Below are positions 46,427 to 56,043 of a stretch of 64,000 nucleotides of DNA, one piece after another (position 1 is the first letter of the stretch; the number at the start of each line of letters is the position of its first letter). Both the position numbers and the translations under genes were made by a program. Under the pieces are notes generated by a model. That model was not told the origin of the DNA and made no database searches. It saw only the letters and a list, made by a program, of their open reading frames with translations. The stretch is taken from NCBI RefSeq assembly GCF_025371035.1, contig NZ_JANZXB010000002.1, forward strand, positions 62,001 through 126,000, in the 5' to 3' direction. Source of the stretch: Sphingomonas sp. LC-1. Lineage in GTDB: Bacteria > Pseudomonadota > Alphaproteobacteria > Sphingomonadales > Sphingomonadaceae.

Positions 46427-48643
46427 ATGCCTCGCGCGTCGTCTTCCCGGTCACCCCGGCCCCGCTCCTCCAAGCCCCGCTCTCCCTGGCGGCGCCGGAT
46501 CGTCGTAACCCTGCAGATTCTGATCGGCCTGGCCGTACTGGCGATCGGTGCGCTGGCGATCGCGGTCTTTGTCGCCAAGTCGCAACTGCCCAGCTTCGAG
46601 GAGCTCAAATCCTCGCCCAACGGCCAGATGATCCGCGTCCATGCCGCCGACGGCACGGTGATCGTGTCGCTCGGGCCCAGCTATGGCGAGTGGCTGCCCT
46701 ATGACCGCATCCCGATCGTGATGCGCGACGCCACGATCGCGGTGGAGGATCGCCGATTCCGCCAACATCCCGGCGTCGATCCGATCGGCATCGCGCGCTC
46801 GGTCGAGGTGCGTCTGGAAAAGGGGCGCTGGAAACAGGGCGGCTCGACCATCACCCAGCAGATTACGCGCACCATCTTCCTGAACAACCAAAAGAAGTTC
46901 GGTCGAAAGTTCCGCGAGGCGATCCTGGCACTGGCAATGGAGCTGAAATTCTCCAAGAACCAGATTCTCGAGCTGTATCTCAACAAGGTCTATTATGGCG
47001 GCGGCGCGTACGGCATCGACGCGGCATCACGCAAATTCTTCGGCCACGGCGCCGATCATCTGAGCCTGTCCGAAGCCGCCGTGATCGCGGGGCTGGTCAA
47101 GGCGCCGTCCAACTATTCCCCGACCGCCGATGCCGAGGCCGCCGTGGGGCGTGCGGGCGTGGTCATCAGCCAGATGGAACGCAACGGCTTCATCACCGCG
47201 TCGCAGGCCGCGGGCGCCGATCCCCAGGCCCTTAAGCTCGCGCCCGAGCCCAAGCAGAATTCGGTCCGCTACTTCACAGACTGGGCGCTGCCGCAACTCG
47301 ACCTGCTGATCGACGAGCAGACCGCCCCGCTCGACGTGTGGACGACGCTCGACCTCACCATGCAGCGCGCCGCCGATGCCGCGATTCGCGCCGATGCGCC
47401 CGAGGGGACGCAGGGCGCACTGGTCAGCCTGGACCGCGACGGCGCGGTGCGCGCGATGGTGGGGGGCAAGGACTATGTCTCCACCAACTATAACCGCGCG
47501 GTGACGGCGGTCCGCCAGCCGGGGTCCGCTTTCAAGCTGTTCGTCTATCTCGCCGCGCTGGAGGCCGGGCACAAGCCCGAGGACCAGGTGGTCGACGAAC
47601 CCGTCACCATCGATGGCTGGTCGCCGCGCAACGATTCGCGCCGCAATTCGGGCAGCGTCTCGCTTCGTACCGCCTTCGCCTATTCGCTGAACACCGTCGC
47701 GGCCAAGCTGGGCCAGGAAGTCGGGTTCCAGACCGTCGCCGACATGGCGCGCCGGTTCGGCATCACCACGCCGGTCAACACCCATCCGTCGATGGTGCTG
47801 GGCACGTCGGAAGTGCGCGTGATCGACATGACCAGCGCCTTTGCCAGCGTTGCGAACAAGGGGGTGAAGGTCACCCCCTATGGCATCACCAAGGTCGTGG
47901 CGAATGGCCAGACCATCTATACGCATGAGGTGGATCGCAGCCATGTGCTGGTCGCCCCCTTCGTCGCCGCCGAGATGACCGATCTGCTCCAGACGGCGGT
48001 CAACACCGGCACCGGCCGCGCGGCGCAGATCGGCCGCCCGGTCGCGGGCAAGACCGGCACCACCAGCAGTTCCAAGGATGGCTGGTTCCTGGGCTTCTCC
48101 AGTGGGATCACCACCGGCGTGTGGATGGGTCGCGACAACAACCGCCCGGTGGCGGGGCTTCATGGCGGCACCGCGCCCGCCAAGGCGTTCGCCGACTATA
48201 TGCGGGTCGCCACCGCCAGCCGCCCGATCGAGCAGTTCGAGACCCAGGTGACGCTGCCCGAATGGCAGTTGGAGCCCGATGAGGAGAGCTATTTCGGCCA
48301 GCCCGACAATGGCGTGAGCGGGGTCGATGCCGATGGCAATCCGCTGCCCCCGCCGGTCGCCGGGGAAGCGCAGGACGGCGAGGAGACGATGGAGATTCCC
48401 ACCCGTCGCGATCCCGCCGCGCCCGTCCCCCTCCAGCAGCCGCAGCCGGGCGCGCCCGTTCCCCCGTCGCCCTCTGGCCAGCCGCCCGCACAGAATCCGG
48501 CCCCGCAACAGCGGCTGGACCAGGCGTGGATCGACCGGGTGACCGGGCGCGGCAATGGTGCGGCCCCGCGCGACGGTCGGGCCAACTCCAACCCGCCGCG
48601 CGGGTCAGCGCGCGATCGTCAGGACGATCGTCCGTACCAGTGA
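46427..48643 (+). CDS. Penicillin-binding protein 1A (transglycosylase/transpeptidase)
   Basis: Bifunctional class A PBP of 738 residues. A basic tail and one membrane helix (about 25-50) lead to the GT51 domain with catalytic Glu107 in VEDRRFRQHPGVD and the QGGSTITQQ motif (137-145). The transpeptidase has SAFK (367-370), YSLNT (SLN 420-422) and KTGTT (542-546). A Pro/Gln/Asp-rich tail of about 110 residues follows. Polymerises and cross-links peptidoglycan. Its last 25 bases overlap the convergent ygjP-like gene. Confidence 0.95.
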   Translation: MPRASSSRSPRPRSSKPRSPWRRRIVVTLQILIGLAVLAIGALAIAVFVAKSQLPSFEELKSSPNGQMIRVHAADGTVIVSLGPSYGEWLPYDRIPIVMRDATIAVEDRRFRQHPGVDPIGIARSVEVRLEKGRWKQGGSTITQQITRTIFLNNQKKFGRKFREAILALAMELKFSKNQILELYLNKVYYGGGAYGIDAASRKFFGHGADHLSLSEAAVIAGLVKAPSNYSPTADAEAAVGRAGVVISQMERNGFITASQAAGADPQALKLAPEPKQNSVRYFTDWALPQLDLLIDEQTAPLDVWTTLDLTMQRAADAAIRADAPEGTQGALVSLDRDGAVRAMVGGKDYVSTNYNRAVTAVRQPGSAFKLFVYLAALEAGHKPEDQVVDEPVTIDGWSPRNDSRRNSGSVSLRTAFAYSLNTVAAKLGQEVGFQTVADMARRFGITTPVNTHPSMVLGTSEVRVIDMTSAFASVANKGVKVTPYGITKVVANGQTIYTHEVDRSHVLVAPFVAAEMTDLLQTAVNTGTGRAAQIGRPVAGKTGTTSSSKDGWFLGFSSGITTGVWMGRDNNRPVAGLHGGTAPAKAFADYMRVATASRPIEQFETQVTLPEWQLEPDEESYFGQPDNGVSGVDADGNPLPPPVAGEAQDGEETMEIPTRRDPAAPVPLQQPQPGAPVPPSPSGQPPAQNPAPQQRLDQAWIDRVTGRGNGAAPRDGRANSNPPRGSARDRQDDRPYQ

Positions 48644-49287
48644 AGCCCCGCGCCATGCCGTCGTAGCCAGGCGATGGCGGGCGCCGGGTCCTCGCCCAGC
48701 AATTCGGCGACCAGCGCGTGGAAGACCGGCGCATGGTTCATATGGACCCGATGCGCGACCTCATGCGCGACGGTCGCCCGGCGGACGAAGGCGGGCGCGA
48801 GGATCAGCCGCCAGCTATAGCGGATTGCCCCCGTCGAGGCGCAACTGCCCCAGCGCGCCTTGGGATCGGCGACACTGACCTTGGTCACGGTGACGCCCGC
48901 CGCCCGCGCGATCTCCGCGGTTTCGCGCGCCAGCACTTCCAGCGCCTGACGCTTCAGCCAGGCCTCGACTCGACGCTCCAGCGTCTCGATCGGGCCGGAC
49001 GCGCAGAGCCGGTCCCCCTCGCACTGGATGACGCGGGCGCGACCCTCCTGCCATTCCAGCGTCAGCACCCGGTCACCGAACGGGATGGACGCGCCGGGCA
49101 CGAAGGGGCGCGGAGTCGGCAACCGCGCGCGCTGTTCGGCGATCCAGTCCTTCTTGTCCTCGGCCCAGGCGAGCGCGGACTTCAGGCCCGCGCGGCGCGG
49201 CACGATCAGCCTGGCGGTGCCGGTGGCAGGATCGACGCTGAGGCGGATGGTCTTGGCAGTCGGATGGCGGACGACTTCGTCGATCAC
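48619..49287 (-). CDS. YgjP-like M48-type metallopeptidase (DUF45)
   Basis: A 222-residue protein with the zinc motif HEVAHRVHMNH (HExxH plus a third ligand) and the DUF45 segments VADPKARWGSCASTGAIRYSWRLILAP. The natural substrate is unknown; the family is widespread in proteobacteria. The start is GTG at 49287, overlapping the YcgN stop by 4 bases (GTGA). It is the last gene of the SCO1-YcgN-YgjP message and overlaps the convergent PBP1A by 25 bases. Confidence 0.9.
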   Translation of the reverse strand: MIDEVVRHPTAKTIRLSVDPATGTARLIVPRRAGLKSALAWAEDKKDWIAEQRARLPTPRPFVPGASIPFGDRVLTLEWQEGRARVIQCEGDRLCASGPIETLERRVEAWLKRQALEVLARETAEIARAAGVTVTKVSVADPKARWGSCASTGAIRYSWRLILAPAFVRRATVAHEVAHRVHMNHAPVFHALVAELLGEDPAPAIAWLRRHGAGLHWYGRSS

Positions 49288-49712
49288 AATTCGCGGTCCA
49301 CGATGTGATTCTCGAAATCGCCAGCGTCATCCTCGCTGATCGTCCAGCCGCGCACCGACTGACCCGCGCGGTGCACCGCCTCCCGGTCGCCGCAGACCAG
49401 ATAATGCCAGTCGGGCAGGGGCTCGTCGGCCGCGCGCAGGCGATAGGCGCAGGTGGTGGGCAACCAGTCGATCGACCGGACATTGCCCATGGTCAGACGC
49501 ACGCATTCGCTGACATAGGCGCGGCGATGGCGATAGTTGGAGCATTGCCCGCTCCGCCGGTCGAGCAGGCGGCAGGCGACATTGGTCGCGACCAACTCGC
49601 CCGTCTCTTCATCCTCCAGCTTGTGGATGCAGCATTTGCCGCAGCCATCGCACAGCGCCTCCCATTGCGCGCGGTCGAGGCTTTCGATCGGCTTTTCCCA
49701 GAAACGCTCCAT
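49284..49712 (-). CDS. YcgN-family cysteine cluster protein (UPF0260)
   Basis: A 142-residue soluble protein with many cysteines in conserved spots: CDGCGKCC (22-29 region), ACRLLD, CSNYRHR, SECVRLT and TTCAYRL. The pattern suggests metal or Fe-S binding, but the family's function is not known. The start is ATG at 49712, overlapping the SCO1 stop by one base (TGATG), rather than an upstream in-frame ATG inside SCO1. Confidence 0.92.
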   Translation of the reverse strand: MERFWEKPIESLDRAQWEALCDGCGKCCIHKLEDEETGELVATNVACRLLDRRSGQCSNYRHRRAYVSECVRLTMGNVRSIDWLPTTCAYRLRAADEPLPDWHYLVCGDREAVHRAGQSVRGWTISEDDAGDFENHIVDREL

Positions 49713-50302
49713 CACCGGACCCATTGGTCCAGCGTGTCGGCCACCGCCTTGGGCCCCTCGTCCGAAGGCAACAGCGCGATCGGCATGCCGTCCGGGCCCA
49801 TCAGATAGGCCTGTTTGCTATGGTTCATCAGGTAACCGCCACCGGGCGAGGGATCGCCCTTCTGCGCCCAGACGGCATAGGCTTTCTCCACCGCCGCGAT
49901 CTGCGCCTCGGTGCCGGTCAGTCCGACGAAACGCGGGTGGAAGGTGGTGGCGAAACGGCCGGCCACCTGCGGCGTGTCGCGCGCCGGATCGACCGTGATG
50001 AAGATCGGCACGATCCGCGCCGCCTTGGCCGGCGCGCTCTTCTCCAGCAGCTTCAGGCCGGCACCGATCACCTGCATGTCGGTGGGGCAGATATCGGGGC
50101 AGAAGCTATAGCCGAAATAGACGATACGATACCGCCCGGCATAGTCGCGGTCGGTGACGGTCCGTCCATCCGCCCCGGTCAGGCGGAACGGGCCGCCAAT
50201 CTTCGTCCCCGCCAGCGGCGGCTGCGCTTCCGGCTGGGAGGAACCGCAACCGGCCAGCGCAAAGGCGAGCGGCAGCAGGGCGGACAGGAATATTCGGGTC
50301 AT
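49712..50302 (-). CDS. SCO1/SenC copper chaperone, lipoprotein
   Basis: Thioredoxin-fold protein of 196 residues that probably delivers copper to cytochrome oxidase CuA. A lipobox LAGC puts a lipidated Cys19 after a 18-residue signal. The metal site is CPDIC (Cys68, Cys72) with the distal His in LMNHSKQAYL. VPIFITVDPARDTP is typical. It starts at 50302 and is divergent from the ankyrin gene with 69 bases between starts. No cytochrome oxidase genes are nearby. Confidence 0.93.
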   Translation of the reverse strand: MTRIFLSALLPLAFALAGCGSSQPEAQPPLAGTKIGGPFRLTGADGRTVTDRDYAGRYRIVYFGYSFCPDICPTDMQVIGAGLKLLEKSAPAKAARIVPIFITVDPARDTPQVAGRFATTFHPRFVGLTGTEAQIAAVEKAYAVWAQKGDPSPGGGYLMNHSKQAYLMGPDGMPIALLPSDEGPKAVADTLDQWVR

Positions 50303-50371
50303 GACGTCGATAGCCTTGCTGTGATAAATCGCCGGTTGCAAGCCATGCTCCATTGCTCAGGATCACCTTTC

Positions 50372-50971
50372 ATGTCCCTTCGCCCCCTGCTCGCCGCTGC
50401 GCTTCTGGGTGTCATCGCCGTGCCCGCGACCGCCCAGATGATGCAGTCGGAAAGCTATAAATTCCTCCAGGCGGTCCGCGAGGCCAAGGGCAACGACGTG
50501 ACCAACATGCTGGACCGTCCCGGCGCCAGCATCATCAACACTCGCGACGTGACCAGCGGCGAAGGCGCGCTGCACATCGTCATCAAGCGCGGCGACGAGA
50601 CCTATCTGCGCTTCCTGCTGCAAAAGGGCGCCGACCCCAATCTGCGCGACGGGCGCGGCAATACCCCGCTGCTGCTGGCAGTATCGGGCGGCCAGCCGGA
50701 GATGATCCGCATCCTGACCGCGGCCAAGGCCAATCCCAATATCGGCAACGCCTCCGGCGAAACCCCGCTGATCCGCGCGGTGCAGCGTCATGACATCGGC
50801 ATGGTCCGCGAATTGCTGAGTGCCGGGGCCGATCCCGATCAGGCCGACAATGTCGCCGGGCTGACCGCGCGCGAATATGCGTCGCAGGACGCCCGCAACA
50901 CCGCCATCGCCAAGCTGTTCGCCGAAACCCCCAAAAAGACCCGCGCGGCGGTGTCCGGGCCAAAGCTCTAA
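50372..50971 (+). CDS. Exported ankyrin repeat protein
   Basis: A 199-residue protein with a signal peptide (RPLLAAALLGVIAVPATAQ). Three to four ankyrin repeats follow: EGALHIVIKRGDETYLRFLLQKGADPN, NTPLLLAVSGGQPEMIRILTAAKANPN and ETPLIRAVQRHDIGMVRELLSAGADPD. It probably acts in the periplasm in protein contacts; no partner is evident. The ribosome site before ATG at 50372 is weak (AGGA, 9 bases). Confidence 0.88.
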   Translation: MSLRPLLAAALLGVIAVPATAQMMQSESYKFLQAVREAKGNDVTNMLDRPGASIINTRDVTSGEGALHIVIKRGDETYLRFLLQKGADPNLRDGRGNTPLLLAVSGGQPEMIRILTAAKANPNIGNASGETPLIRAVQRHDIGMVRELLSAGADPDQADNVAGLTAREYASQDARNTAIAKLFAETPKKTRAAVSGPKL

Positions 50972-50977
50972 ATCCTC

Positions 50978-51001
50978 GATCCTCCCCGAAAGGGGGGGAT
51001 C
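50978..51001. terminator. Hairpin terminator between convergent genes
   Basis: GATCCTCCCC, a GAAA loop, then GGGGGGGATC. The stem overlaps the end of the DUF1489 gene by two bases. There is no long T-run, so the role as a terminator is inferred from position. The same sequence class occurs at 60099 and 62023. Confidence 0.55.
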
Positions 51002-51404
51002 AGATCAGCCCCAGTTCCACCAGCTTGCCGACCAGGACCGGCGGCATCGCCTCAATGCCGCTGGCCGCGCCGGTGAGATCGGGCGGGGCGTCGATCGCTT
51101 CGAGATAGCGCCATCCCTGATGCGCGCGGCGGGGCAAGGCCTGCACCAGCACCAGTGCCGGATCGATATGGATCGCGCACCGCCCGCCTTCGGCCTCGCC
51201 GAAGGACAGGATCGGCGAGCGCGCGACCAGTTGATGCTTGAGGATCCAGAATAGCGAGCCCTGCCCCGCCACTTCCTCATGCCGTTTGGGCAGATAGCGC
51301 GTGGTCAGAAAGACCGGCCCTTCCTGCGCCCGTATCTTCAGTCGTTCCGCCAGATGATCGATACTGGCCGCCCCGAACGCGACCTTGGTCAGATGAAGCG
51401 CCAT
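51000..51404 (-). CDS. DUF1489 family protein
   Basis: A 134-residue cytosolic protein typical of alphaproteobacteria, starting MALHLTKVAFGAASID. Conserved stretches include GPVFLTTRYLPKRHEEVAGQGSLFWILKHQLVARSPIL and WRYLEAIDAPPDL. No reaction is known. The ATG at 51404 is used; another lies four codons upstream. It is divergent from nothing and sits downstream of rpmI-rplT on the same strand after a terminator. Confidence 0.88.
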   Translation of the reverse strand: MALHLTKVAFGAASIDHLAERLKIRAQEGPVFLTTRYLPKRHEEVAGQGSLFWILKHQLVARSPILSFGEAEGGRCAIHIDPALVLVQALPRRAHQGWRYLEAIDAPPDLTGAASGIEAMPPVLVGKLVELGLI

Positions 51405-51549
51405 GTCGCCGACCATGTGGGGGCGAAGGGGCAGGATCGCTAGGCCTGGGCGGCTGCGACTCTATGAACGCGGCCAACGCCGCCGGACGGCGGGGCCAAT
51501 CGTTTCGACGAGACCGCTTCACCCCATCCGTGCGGCTTTGCCCAAACAG

Positions 51550-51586
51550 AAAGGGCGCCGATGGAAACCCATCGACGCCCTTTTCT
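51550..51586 (-). terminator. Terminator after rplT
   Basis: On the minus strand AAAAGGGCGTCGATGGGTTTCC and GGCGCCCTTT pair (AGGGCG...CGCCCT with inner CGATGG/CCATCG-type pairs), about 30 bases after the rplT stop. Both flanks have A/T runs, so it may be bidirectional. Confidence 0.75.
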
Positions 51587-51615
51587 GATTTCCGGCGCTA
51601 ACCGTCGGTTGCGGA

Positions 51616-51981
51616 TTACGCAGCCTGCGGCAGAGCGGCCTTCGCCTGGGCGATGATCGCCGAGAAGGCTTCGCCCTCGTGCATCGCGATGTCGGCCAAG
51701 ACCTTCCGGTCCAGTTCGACGCCCGCCAGCTTCAGGCCGTGCATGAACTGCGAATAGGTCAGGCCCTCGGCCCGGACACCGGCGTTGATGCGCTGGATCC
51801 ACAGACCACGGAAGGTCCGCTTCTTAACCTTGCGGTCGCGATACGCATATTGACCGGCCTTTTCGACGGCCTGGCGCGCGATGCGGATGGTGTTCTTGCG
51901 ACGGCCATAATAGCCCTTCGCCTGTTCCAAAATCCGCTTATGCTTCGCCTTGGTGGTCGTGCCCCGCTTGACGCGTGCCAT
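51616..51981 (-). CDS. rplT: 50S ribosomal protein L20
   Basis: Ribosomal protein essential for early 50S assembly, 121 residues. It starts [20 protein letters not shown] and contains the conserved [21 protein letters not shown] and [20 protein letters not shown]. It follows rpmI by 21 bases. In enteric bacteria L20 represses its own operon; no such element is evident. infC is not upstream of rpmI here. Confidence 0.97.
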   Translation of the reverse strand: MARVKRGTTTKAKHKRILEQAKGYYGRRKNTIRIARQAVEKAGQYAYRDRKVKKRTFRGLWIQRINAGVRAEGLTYSQFMHGLKLAGVELDRKVLADIAMHEGEAFSAIIAQAKAALPQAA

Positions 51982-52002
51982 ATCTCTCTATCCTTCCAGA
52001 AA

Positions 52003-52206
52003 TCAGTTCAGGCCGTAAGGCGCCCAGGCCTTCACGGTCTTGGTGTCGGCATCGGACAGGACCGAGGTGCCGCGGTTCTGGCGGATATACTTGCCGTTAT
52101 GGCTGATCAGGCGGTGGCGCTTGCCGGCCACGCCGTGCTTGAGCTTGCCGGTCGCGGTGAGCTTGAAGCGCTTCTTGACGCCGCTCTTGGTCTTGAGCTT
52201 GGGCAT
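52003..52206 (-). CDS. rpmI: 50S ribosomal protein L35
   Basis: A 67-residue, very basic ribosomal protein starting [20 protein letters not shown], the invariant L35 start. It is followed by rplT in the same direction. The 178-base region upstream has a candidate promoter at 52297-52324. The infC gene, usually first in this operon, is absent from the window. Confidence 0.97.
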   Translation of the reverse strand: MPKLKTKSGVKKRFKLTATGKLKHGVAGKRHRLISHNGKYIRQNRGTSVLSDADTKTVKAWAPYGLN

Positions 52207-52296
52207 TTTGGTCCTTTCGCTTTGAGCAAGGCAGAAACGGCCGCGGCAGCCCTGATGGCCGGGCCGTTCGTGACACCTCGCTCGGGAAGCGGGGCG

Positions 52297-52324
52297 CTTA
52301 GCCCAAGCGGGGGCGGATTGCAAC
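52297..52324 (-). promoter_or_regulatory. Candidate promoter for rpmI-rplT
   Basis: On the minus strand GTTGCA (52324-52319) and GCTAAG (52302-52297) are 16 bases apart, followed by a GC-rich stretch. The pattern matches the rpmF and tRNA-Leu promoters of this window. The leader would be about 90 bases. Confidence 0.35.
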
Positions 52325-52384
52325 CTTGCGCTCTGAGATGGGGCACAGGGAACCACCGCCTCGCTTCGCGCGCTTGGGGCTGTC

Positions 52385-54502
52385 ATGGATCAGGTGCCCG
52401 CGGCCGACACCCCCGCCGACCCAACCGCCGCCCGTGCGGGATGGCGGCGATGGGCGTTGCGGATCGTCGTCGGGCTGTTCGCCCTCGTCGCCGCGATCTG
52501 GCTGGTGCTGTTCGTCACCAAGGGGCGGTTCCTGCGCCATCCGTTCGAGTCGATCGTCGGGCGGCAGACGCATCGCACGGTGACGGTGGGCGGCGACTTC
52601 CAGCTCTATTTCGCGCCGTGGCGAATCAAGTTCGTCGCCGAGAAGATCGCGATCTCCAACCCCGGCTGGGCCAGCCGCCCCAACCTGTTCACCGCCGACC
52701 GGATCGATTCGCGGATCGCGCCGCTGTCGCTGCTGTTCGGCAAACGGCGCTTCACCTGGCTGGAGCTGACGAACGGCGCGATCGATCTGGAATGGACGCC
52801 CGACCACCGAACCAACACATGGACGTTCAGCGAGAAGAAGGGCGGCAAGCCACTGGAGTTCCCGCGCATCGATGTGGCGGCGGTGACCGGGACGACGGTG
52901 CGCTATCGCGATCCCCGGATGCGGGTGACGGCGGACCTCGCACTGGACGACATCCGGTCGCAGGACGCGCGGATCGGCAAGGCGGTCGGCGTGCGGGGCA
53001 AGGGCGTGATCCGCGCCACCCCCTTCACCCTGACCGCGCAACTCCTGTCCCCCGACGCCACCGCCAATCGCGGCAGGAACGAGTTGATCGCGCGGATGCG
53101 GGCGGCGGGGAATGTGGTCGACCTATCGGGTACCTTGCCCTCGATCGCCGACATCGAGAATGTCCCGCTGAAGACGCGGGCGCGGGGCAAGGACCTGTCC
53201 ACCCTGCTCGACGTGATCGGCGTCGTCATCCCGCGCACCCGCAGCTATGACCTGCGCGCGCAACTGGTGAAGGACGGCGAGGCCTATCGCTTCACCCGGA
53301 TGACGGGGAGTTTCGGCGACAGCGATCTGGCGGGCAGGCTGACGGTCACCAATGGCGAGCGGCTGCACCTCGATTCGGAACTGGCGACGAAGAAGCTGGA
53401 CATCGTCGATGCCGCCCCCTTTATCGGTTACAATCCCGACATCGTCGCGTCCAAGGGCGCACAGGCCGCCGCCGCCGCGACGGGCGCGGGGGCGCAGAGG
53501 CTGTTGCCCGATGCCGCGCTGCCCGTGGCGACGATGCAGCGATTCGATGCCGATCTGAAATGGACGATCCGCACCGTCCGGTCGCGCCGCGTGCCGATTT
53601 CCGATGTCGACATGACGCTGGCGCTGGATCGCGGGAAGCTGACCCTGTCGCCACTGCGCTTTGCGATGGCGCGGGGTGACGTGGCGTCAGACCTGGTCTT
53701 CGACACCCGCCCGCGCCCCAGCCGGATCAGCTATGACATCCGGCTGTCGCCGACGCCGCTGGGCCGGTTGCTCGCCGGATGGGGCGTGGCGGAGGCGGGG
53801 ACGACCGGCACGGTCAAGGGCCGCATCCAGCTGGCCGGGCGCGGCGATACGATCCATGATTCTCTGGCCAGCGCCGACGGCCGCATGGCCTTCATCCTCC
53901 CCGCTGGTTCGCTCTGGACTCGCAACGCGCAATTGGCGGAGCTGGACCTGGGCACCTTCGTCCAGAAGATGTTCGAGGAACGGCTGAAAGAACCGGTTCG
54001 GATCAATTGCGGGTTGATCGCCTTTACCGTGCGCAGCGGCGTGGCGGCGGCGGACCCGATTCTGATCGACACGTCCAAGAACGTCATCGTCGGTCGCGGC
54101 GGATTCAGCTTCCGCAACGAGGCGATCGACCTCGCCATTCGCGCCGACGCCAAGAAGTTCAGCCTCTTTTCCGGCCAGTCCCCGGTCGGGCTGACCGGCC
54201 ATTTCGTCTCGCCGGGAATCGACCCGATCAGCGGCGACCTGCTCGCCCGCGCCGGCACAGGGCTGGGCCTGGCGGTGGTGGCGACGCCGCTGGCGGGGGT
54301 GCTCGCCTTTGTCGATGTCGGCGATGCCAAGGCGGCGGCGTGCGGGCCGGTGCTGGCAGGCGCGCGGGCGGGGGCTCAGCGGACGACCAAGGGCCAGCCG
54401 CGCGACGATGTGGGTCGCGGCACCACCGCCAAGGACGAAAAAGGCCGCGGCAATCCCGGCGAAGCCAAGGCGCAGCGCAAGAAATTCCTGGGCATTTTCT
54501 GA
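52385..54502 (+). CDS. AsmA family protein
   Basis: Large envelope protein of 705 residues with one N-terminal membrane helix ([21 protein letters not shown]). The AsmA domain runs from about 50, with typical segments ([49 protein letters not shown]). Proteins of this family form beta-rich grooves and are proposed to carry lipids across the periplasm. The last 60 residues are Lys/Gly/Arg-rich and low-complexity. It lies divergent from rpmI with 178 bases between the start codons. Confidence 0.92.
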   Translation: MDQVPAADTPADPTAARAGWRRWALRIVVGLFALVAAIWLVLFVTKGRFLRHPFESIVGRQTHRTVTVGGDFQLYFAPWRIKFVAEKIAISNPGWASRPNLFTADRIDSRIAPLSLLFGKRRFTWLELTNGAIDLEWTPDHRTNTWTFSEKKGGKPLEFPRIDVAAVTGTTVRYRDPRMRVTADLALDDIRSQDARIGKAVGVRGKGVIRATPFTLTAQLLSPDATANRGRNELIARMRAAGNVVDLSGTLPSIADIENVPLKTRARGKDLSTLLDVIGVVIPRTRSYDLRAQLVKDGEAYRFTRMTGSFGDSDLAGRLTVTNGERLHLDSELATKKLDIVDAAPFIGYNPDIVASKGAQAAAAATGAGAQRLLPDAALPVATMQRFDADLKWTIRTVRSRRVPISDVDMTLALDRGKLTLSPLRFAMARGDVASDLVFDTRPRPSRISYDIRLSPTPLGRLLAGWGVAEAGTTGTVKGRIQLAGRGDTIHDSLASADGRMAFILPAGSLWTRNAQLAELDLGTFVQKMFEERLKEPVRINCGLIAFTVRSGVAAADPILIDTSKNVIVGRGGFSFRNEAIDLAIRADAKKFSLFSGQSPVGLTGHFVSPGIDPISGDLLARAGTGLGLAVVATPLAGVLAFVDVGDAKAAACGPVLAGARAGAQRTTKGQPRDDVGRGTTAKDEKGRGNPGEAKAQRKKFLGIF

Positions 54503-54568
54503 ACTTCGCCCAGAAAATCTGCAGGGGCGCGTTTCAAATAGCCCCCGGCCGTGCCGGTCGGGGAATGC

Positions 54569-55393
54569 TCAGTGATCGTGCCCGTGATCGTGCGAATGCG
54601 GCACGTTGCGCAGCGCCTCTAGCACCTCTTCGGTGCGCGCCGGATCGCCGATGGCGAGCACATGGCCCGCGCTGTCGACGGTCAGCGGATCGCCGTTCCA
54701 GTCGCACATCCGCCCGCCTGCACCCTCGACCACCGGCACGAGTGCGGCAAAGTCGTGGAGTTTCAGCCCCGATTCGCAGACCACATCGATATGCCCGCTC
54801 GCCAGCAGGCCGTAATTATAGCAATCGCCGCCATAGACCGGACCCTGACGCGGGCTGTTCCCACTGATCGCGCCGACCAAGGCCATGAAATGGGGCACGT
54901 CCTCATCGTCGAACAGATGCGGGCTGGTCGTCGCGATCGTCGCGCCCGCCAGCTCGGTACAGGGGCGCGTGCGGGCGGGCTGGCCGTTGAACAGGGTCGG
55001 GCGGCCCGTGACGCCCAGCCAGCGCTCCCGCCCGATCGGCTGGTCGATGATGCCCAATACCGGCCAGCCATTGTCGACCAGCGCGATCAGCGTGCCGAAA
55101 ATCGGCCGCCCCACCGTGAAGCTGCGCGTGCCGTCGATCGGGTCGAGCACCCATTGCCGCCCCGTCACGCCCGGCTTGACGCCATATTCCTCGCCATGGA
55201 TTCCGTCGCCCGAGCGCTCCGCCTCCAGGATGCGGCGCATCACCGCCTCCGCCTCGCGATCGGCGAGCGTAACGGGGGAGCGATCCTCCTTGATTTCCAG
55301 GCCCATTTCACGACGGAAATAGGGGCGGATGGCGGAACCGGCGGCATCGGCCAGCCTTATTGCCAGATCGATATCGGCAGAATGTACGGACAT
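54569..55393 (-). CDS. hisN: Histidinol-phosphatase, inositol-monophosphatase type (HisN)
   Basis: Mg-dependent phosphatase of 274 residues. The metal motifs GEEYG and WVLDPIDGTRSF, and the C-terminal region LKLHDFAALVPVVEGAGGRMCDWNG, follow the family. The alphaproteobacterial IMPase-fold protein of this type dephosphorylates histidinol phosphate; inositol phosphatase or CysQ activity is a less likely alternative. The C-terminus ends in HSHDHGHDH, a His/Asp metal-binding-like tail not typical of the family. hisC is present elsewhere in this window. Confidence 0.9.
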   Translation of the reverse strand: MSVHSADIDLAIRLADAAGSAIRPYFRREMGLEIKEDRSPVTLADREAEAVMRRILEAERSGDGIHGEEYGVKPGVTGRQWVLDPIDGTRSFTVGRPIFGTLIALVDNGWPVLGIIDQPIGRERWLGVTGRPTLFNGQPARTRPCTELAGATIATTSPHLFDDEDVPHFMALVGAISGNSPRQGPVYGGDCYNYGLLASGHIDVVCESGLKLHDFAALVPVVEGAGGRMCDWNGDPLTVDSAGHVLAIGDPARTEEVLEALRNVPHSHDHGHDH

Positions 55394-55484
55394 GGGTCAA
55401 TCGATAGGGTAGCTTGGATGTATCAGCAATGGACGCCATCTCCATGACGCGGTACTTCTTGGAGAAGTTTGTAGGGGTAGAGTG

Positions 55485-56018
55485 ATGCGCGTGATGCTCG
55501 GCGTTCTTCTGGCGATGGCGGCCGTTCCCGCCGCGGCTGCCCTCCGTCCGGGAGCGGCGGCCCCCGACTTCACCACGCGCGGCGCGGTGGCGGGCAAGGT
55601 CTTCACGCTGAACTTGAAGGACCAGCTGCGCCACGGACCGGTCGTCCTCTATTTCTTCCCCGCCGCCTTCACTAGCGGATGCAGCGCCGAGGCGCGCGCC
55701 TTTGCCGAGAAGATCGACGCCTTCCGCGCCGCCGGCGCCCGCGTGATCGGCATGTCCGCCGACCCGGTCGACAAGCTCGCCGCCTTTTCCAAGGCCGAAT
55801 GCGCGGGCAAGTTCCCCGTGGCCAGCGCAGGGCCCGCCATCGTCAAGGGCTATGACGTCGCGCTCGGCCGCCAGATGGAAGGGCGCGATATCACCTCGCG
55901 GACCAGCTATGTCATCGGTCGCGACGGCAAGATCGCCTTTGTCCACGACGACATGAATCCGGCCGAACATGTCGCCACGACGCTGGCGGCTGTGCGCGAT
56001 CTCAAGAGCCGTCGCTGA
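55485..56018 (+). CDS. Exported peroxiredoxin (AhpC/TSA, BCP-like)
   Basis: A 177-residue thioredoxin-fold peroxidase with a signal peptide (MRVMLGVLLAMAAVPAAAA). The peroxidatic Cys66 is in FTSGCSAEARAF, and a second cysteine at 106 (KAECAGKF) could resolve it; the position of the resolving Cys is not the usual one five residues later. It probably removes hydroperoxides outside the inner membrane. The ATG at 55485 follows GGGGTAGAG. The diguanylate cyclase follows 25 bases after the stop. Confidence 0.9.
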   Translation: MRVMLGVLLAMAAVPAAAALRPGAAAPDFTTRGAVAGKVFTLNLKDQLRHGPVVLYFFPAAFTSGCSAEARAFAEKIDAFRAAGARVIGMSADPVDKLAAFSKAECAGKFPVASAGPAIVKGYDVALGRQMEGRDITSRTSYVIGRDGKIAFVHDDMNPAEHVATTLAAVRDLKSRR

Positions 56019-56043
56019 CCCGAACATGCCGGGGGGGCGTTCC

